The position numbers were made by a program, and so were the translations under genes. A DNA stretch of 8,093 nucleotides. Origin: Clostridia bacterium (GTDB lineage: Bacteria > Bacillota > Clostridia > Christensenellales > UBA3700). Every line of letters starts with the position of its first letter. Position 1 is the first letter of the stretch. A model generated the notes under the pieces. The model saw only the letters and a program-made list of their open reading frames with translations. It was not told where the DNA came from and ran no database searches. Below, one piece after another: positions 7,037-8,093 of the stretch. The stretch covers positions 1 to 8,093 of the forward strand of contig JAIEEW010000016.1 in assembly GCA_029067255.1 (NCBI GenBank), read 5' to 3'.

Positions 7037-7042
7037 AAGGAG
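7037..7042 (+). promoter_or_regulatory. Ribosome binding site of ktrA
   Basis: AAGGAG lies 7 nt before the ktrA ATG at 7050, inside the 25-bp gap after the ktrB stop. It contrasts with ktrB, which has no such site, so the two subunits may be translated at different rates from one message. Confidence 0.8.
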
Positions 7043-7049
7043 AAATAAA

Positions 7050-7739
7050 ATGAAAAAATTCAAGCACTACAAAAGACAGCAATTCGCGGTTTTCGGACTG
7101 GGCAGATTCGGTATGGAAATTACCAAAGCGCTGTACAATTACGGCTACGAAGTTCTTGCCGTTGATATAGACGAAGAAAAAGTAAACGAAGCGTCGAATT
7201 TCAGCACTCACTCGATAGTAGCCGACGTATCGGAAGACAGCACGCTTAAATCTTTGGCTATCGAAAGTTTCGACACAGTAATTATCGCGATCGCCAACAA
7301 TATGCAGGCGTCGATAATAACCGCCCTGACTTGCAAAGAAATGGGCGTCGCAAATATAATCGCGAAAGCGCATAACGAAAAGCACGGCAAAGTGCTTTCC
7401 AAAATCGGCGTAAACAACGTAATTTACCCCGAAGCGGCAATGGCTGTAAAGGTGGCGACAAAACTTGTAAATCCGAATATTCAGAATCACATGGAAATAG
7501 TATCGGGATATTCGATAGCAGAAATAAACATATCCGATAAATGGGTAAACAAAAATCTAGGCGAACTTGCTCTTAGAAATCAATACGCCGTAAACGTCCT
7601 GATAATCATACGCGCAAACGACGAAGTAATAACCACCCCTTCGGGCGACACGGTACTCAACGCGGATGATATTTTGGTAGTCGGCGGCAGCAACGAAGAT
7701 ATAGAAAGTCTGAGTTTTGCGGTAAGAACTCAAAAATGA
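7050..7739 (+). CDS. ktrA: KtrA/TrkA-family cytoplasmic RCK regulatory subunit of potassium uptake
   Basis: At 229 residues this is a single-RCK KtrA (about 220) and not a double-RCK TrkA (about 460). Residues 11-140 form the nucleotide-binding RCK_N domain: strand and loop FAVFGLGRFG (12-21) with the G-x-G-x-x-G motif, the acidic end of the second strand AVDID (37-41), and VADVSEDSTL (57-66) plus DTVIIAIANN (75-84) on the Rossmann core. Residues about 145-225 form RCK_C, which in studied homologues (S. aureus KtrA) binds c-di-AMP. KtrA forms an octameric ring beneath the KtrB dimer, and ATP or ADP binding to RCK_N gates transport. The ORF is complete, and the pairing with ktrB in one operon fixes the assignment. 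Whether c-di-AMP acts on this protein cannot be read here. Confidence 0.95.
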   Translation: MKKFKHYKRQQFAVFGLGRFGMEITKALYNYGYEVLAVDIDEEKVNEASNFSTHSIVADVSEDSTLKSLAIESFDTVIIAIANNMQASIITALTCKEMGVANIIAKAHNEKHGKVLSKIGVNNVIYPEAAMAVKVATKLVNPNIQNHMEIVSGYSIAEINISDKWVNKNLGELALRNQYAVNVLIIIRANDEVITTPSGDTVLNADDILVVGGSNEDIESLSFAVRTQK

Positions 7740-7750
7740 CGTCAGTCATT
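7735..7750 (-). terminator. Small hairpin across the ktrA/queH stop codons; possible weak terminator for queH
   Basis: AATGAC (7735-7740) and GTCATT (7745-7750) are perfect inverted repeats with a 4-nt loop. On the minus strand the second arm runs into a T run (GTCATTTTTG), as in an intrinsic terminator after queH. On the plus strand the hairpin is followed by ACGTTTGC, so it is a poor terminator for ktrA. The 6-bp stem is weak. Confidence 0.35.
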
Positions 7751-8093
7751 ACGTTTGCTGAACTCGCAACCGCAGTAATTTTGACGGTATAAACCGTATT
7801 CTTCACTAAGTTGGACGGATCTTGCGTATCCGCCCTTTTTTTTGAAATCGTTGGGAAGATGATTCACTCTTTTGTCTTTCGCAAGCGCTTCCCCTATCGA
7901 ATTGAGTTTCTTACAGTTTTTATACGGACTTATCGACAGCGTCGAACAGTAATAATCAAAGCCGTTCTCTTCCGCGTATTCGCATGCTTTCGCAAGTCTT
8001 AACGCATAGCATACAGAGCACCGCTCCCCGCCTTCTAAGCAATTTTCCAGCCCCTTTACACTTGACAAAAACTCGTCTTTACAATACGGCGGA
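7742..8093 (-). CDS. queH: Epoxyqueuosine reductase QueH, N-terminus cut by window edge
   Basis: QueH reduces epoxyqueuosine to queuosine in tRNA, the last step of the pathway; it is the unrelated substitute for cobalamin-dependent QueG. The visible 116 residues show the family pattern in order: FLSSVKGLE (8-16 of the visible part), GGERCSVCYALRL (21-33) with two metal-binding cysteines, TLSISPYKN (51-59), DFKKKGGYARSV (82-93) and the C-terminal YCGC (106-109) with two more. The first conserved C-x-x-C pair near the N-terminus lies outside the window. The reading frame is open through base 8093: PPYCKDEF precedes the internal TTG at 8068, and it matches the family, so 8068 is not the start. 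The stop lies 2 bp from the ktrA stop, in convergent orientation. Confidence 0.93.
   Translation of the reverse strand, partial: PPYCKDEFLSSVKGLENCLEGGERCSVCYALRLAKACEYAEENGFDYYCSTLSISPYKNCKKLNSIGEALAKDKRVNHLPNDFKKKGGYARSVQLSEEYGLYRQNYCGCEFSKRND

Noticed and set aside
6569..7490. Minus-strand open frames of 125-164 codons antisense to ktrB and ktrA
   Set aside because: The plus strand here encodes clear KtrB and KtrA motifs; the antisense products are low-quality, with biased composition and no ribosome binding site.
7742..8068. queH as a complete 108-residue gene beginning at TTG 8068
   Set aside because: The frame stays open to the window edge, upstream residues match the family, and the conserved N-terminal cysteine pair would be missing. 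The gene is cut by the edge, not short.

Overview
The window looks like a moderately AT-rich chromosome segment from a bacterium, most likely an uncultured Bacillota/Clostridia-type lineage. This rests on a KtrAB potassium system with a single-RCK KtrA, a QueH-type queuosine enzyme, GGAG-type ribosome binding sites and sigma70/sigmaA-like promoters. No rRNA, tRNA, transposase, phage gene or CRISPR array was seen, and the lineage is not resolved further.

Layout. Positions 1-681 (minus) hold the N-terminal 227 residues of a PfkB-family sugar/nucleoside kinase that runs off the left edge. Immediately upstream of it in the same transcript, 706-5397 (minus), is a 1563-residue protein of unrecognised family. 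It has a basic cytoplasmic tail, one membrane-spanning segment and an exported region of about 1500 residues. Reading it by eye shows five divergent copies of one 210-280-residue unit, which is the most notable thing in the window. The 226 bp at 5398-5623 are an AT-rich divergent promoter region. To its right, 5624-7739 (plus) is a ktrB-ktrA operon for potassium uptake. It meets, tail to tail and with only 2 bp between stop codons, a partial queH (7742-8093, minus) that runs off the right edge.

How the parts work together. KtrB is the membrane channel-like K+ translocator and KtrA its nucleotide-sensing cytoplasmic ring, a self-contained unit. QueH performs the last step of queuosine synthesis on tRNA and appears to be an unrelated neighbour. 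The giant protein and the kinase are separated by 24 bp carrying a good ribosome binding site and no terminator, so they are probably co-transcribed, but nothing in the sequence gives a shared function.

The giant protein is the candidate for an undescribed system. Each unit carries an N-terminal Y-E-I-like motif, a helix, paired amphipathic strands, an L-x-P turn, two further strands and a helix. An anchored, repeating beta-rich architecture is compatible with an envelope-spanning structural or lipid-handling protein, but that is inference only.
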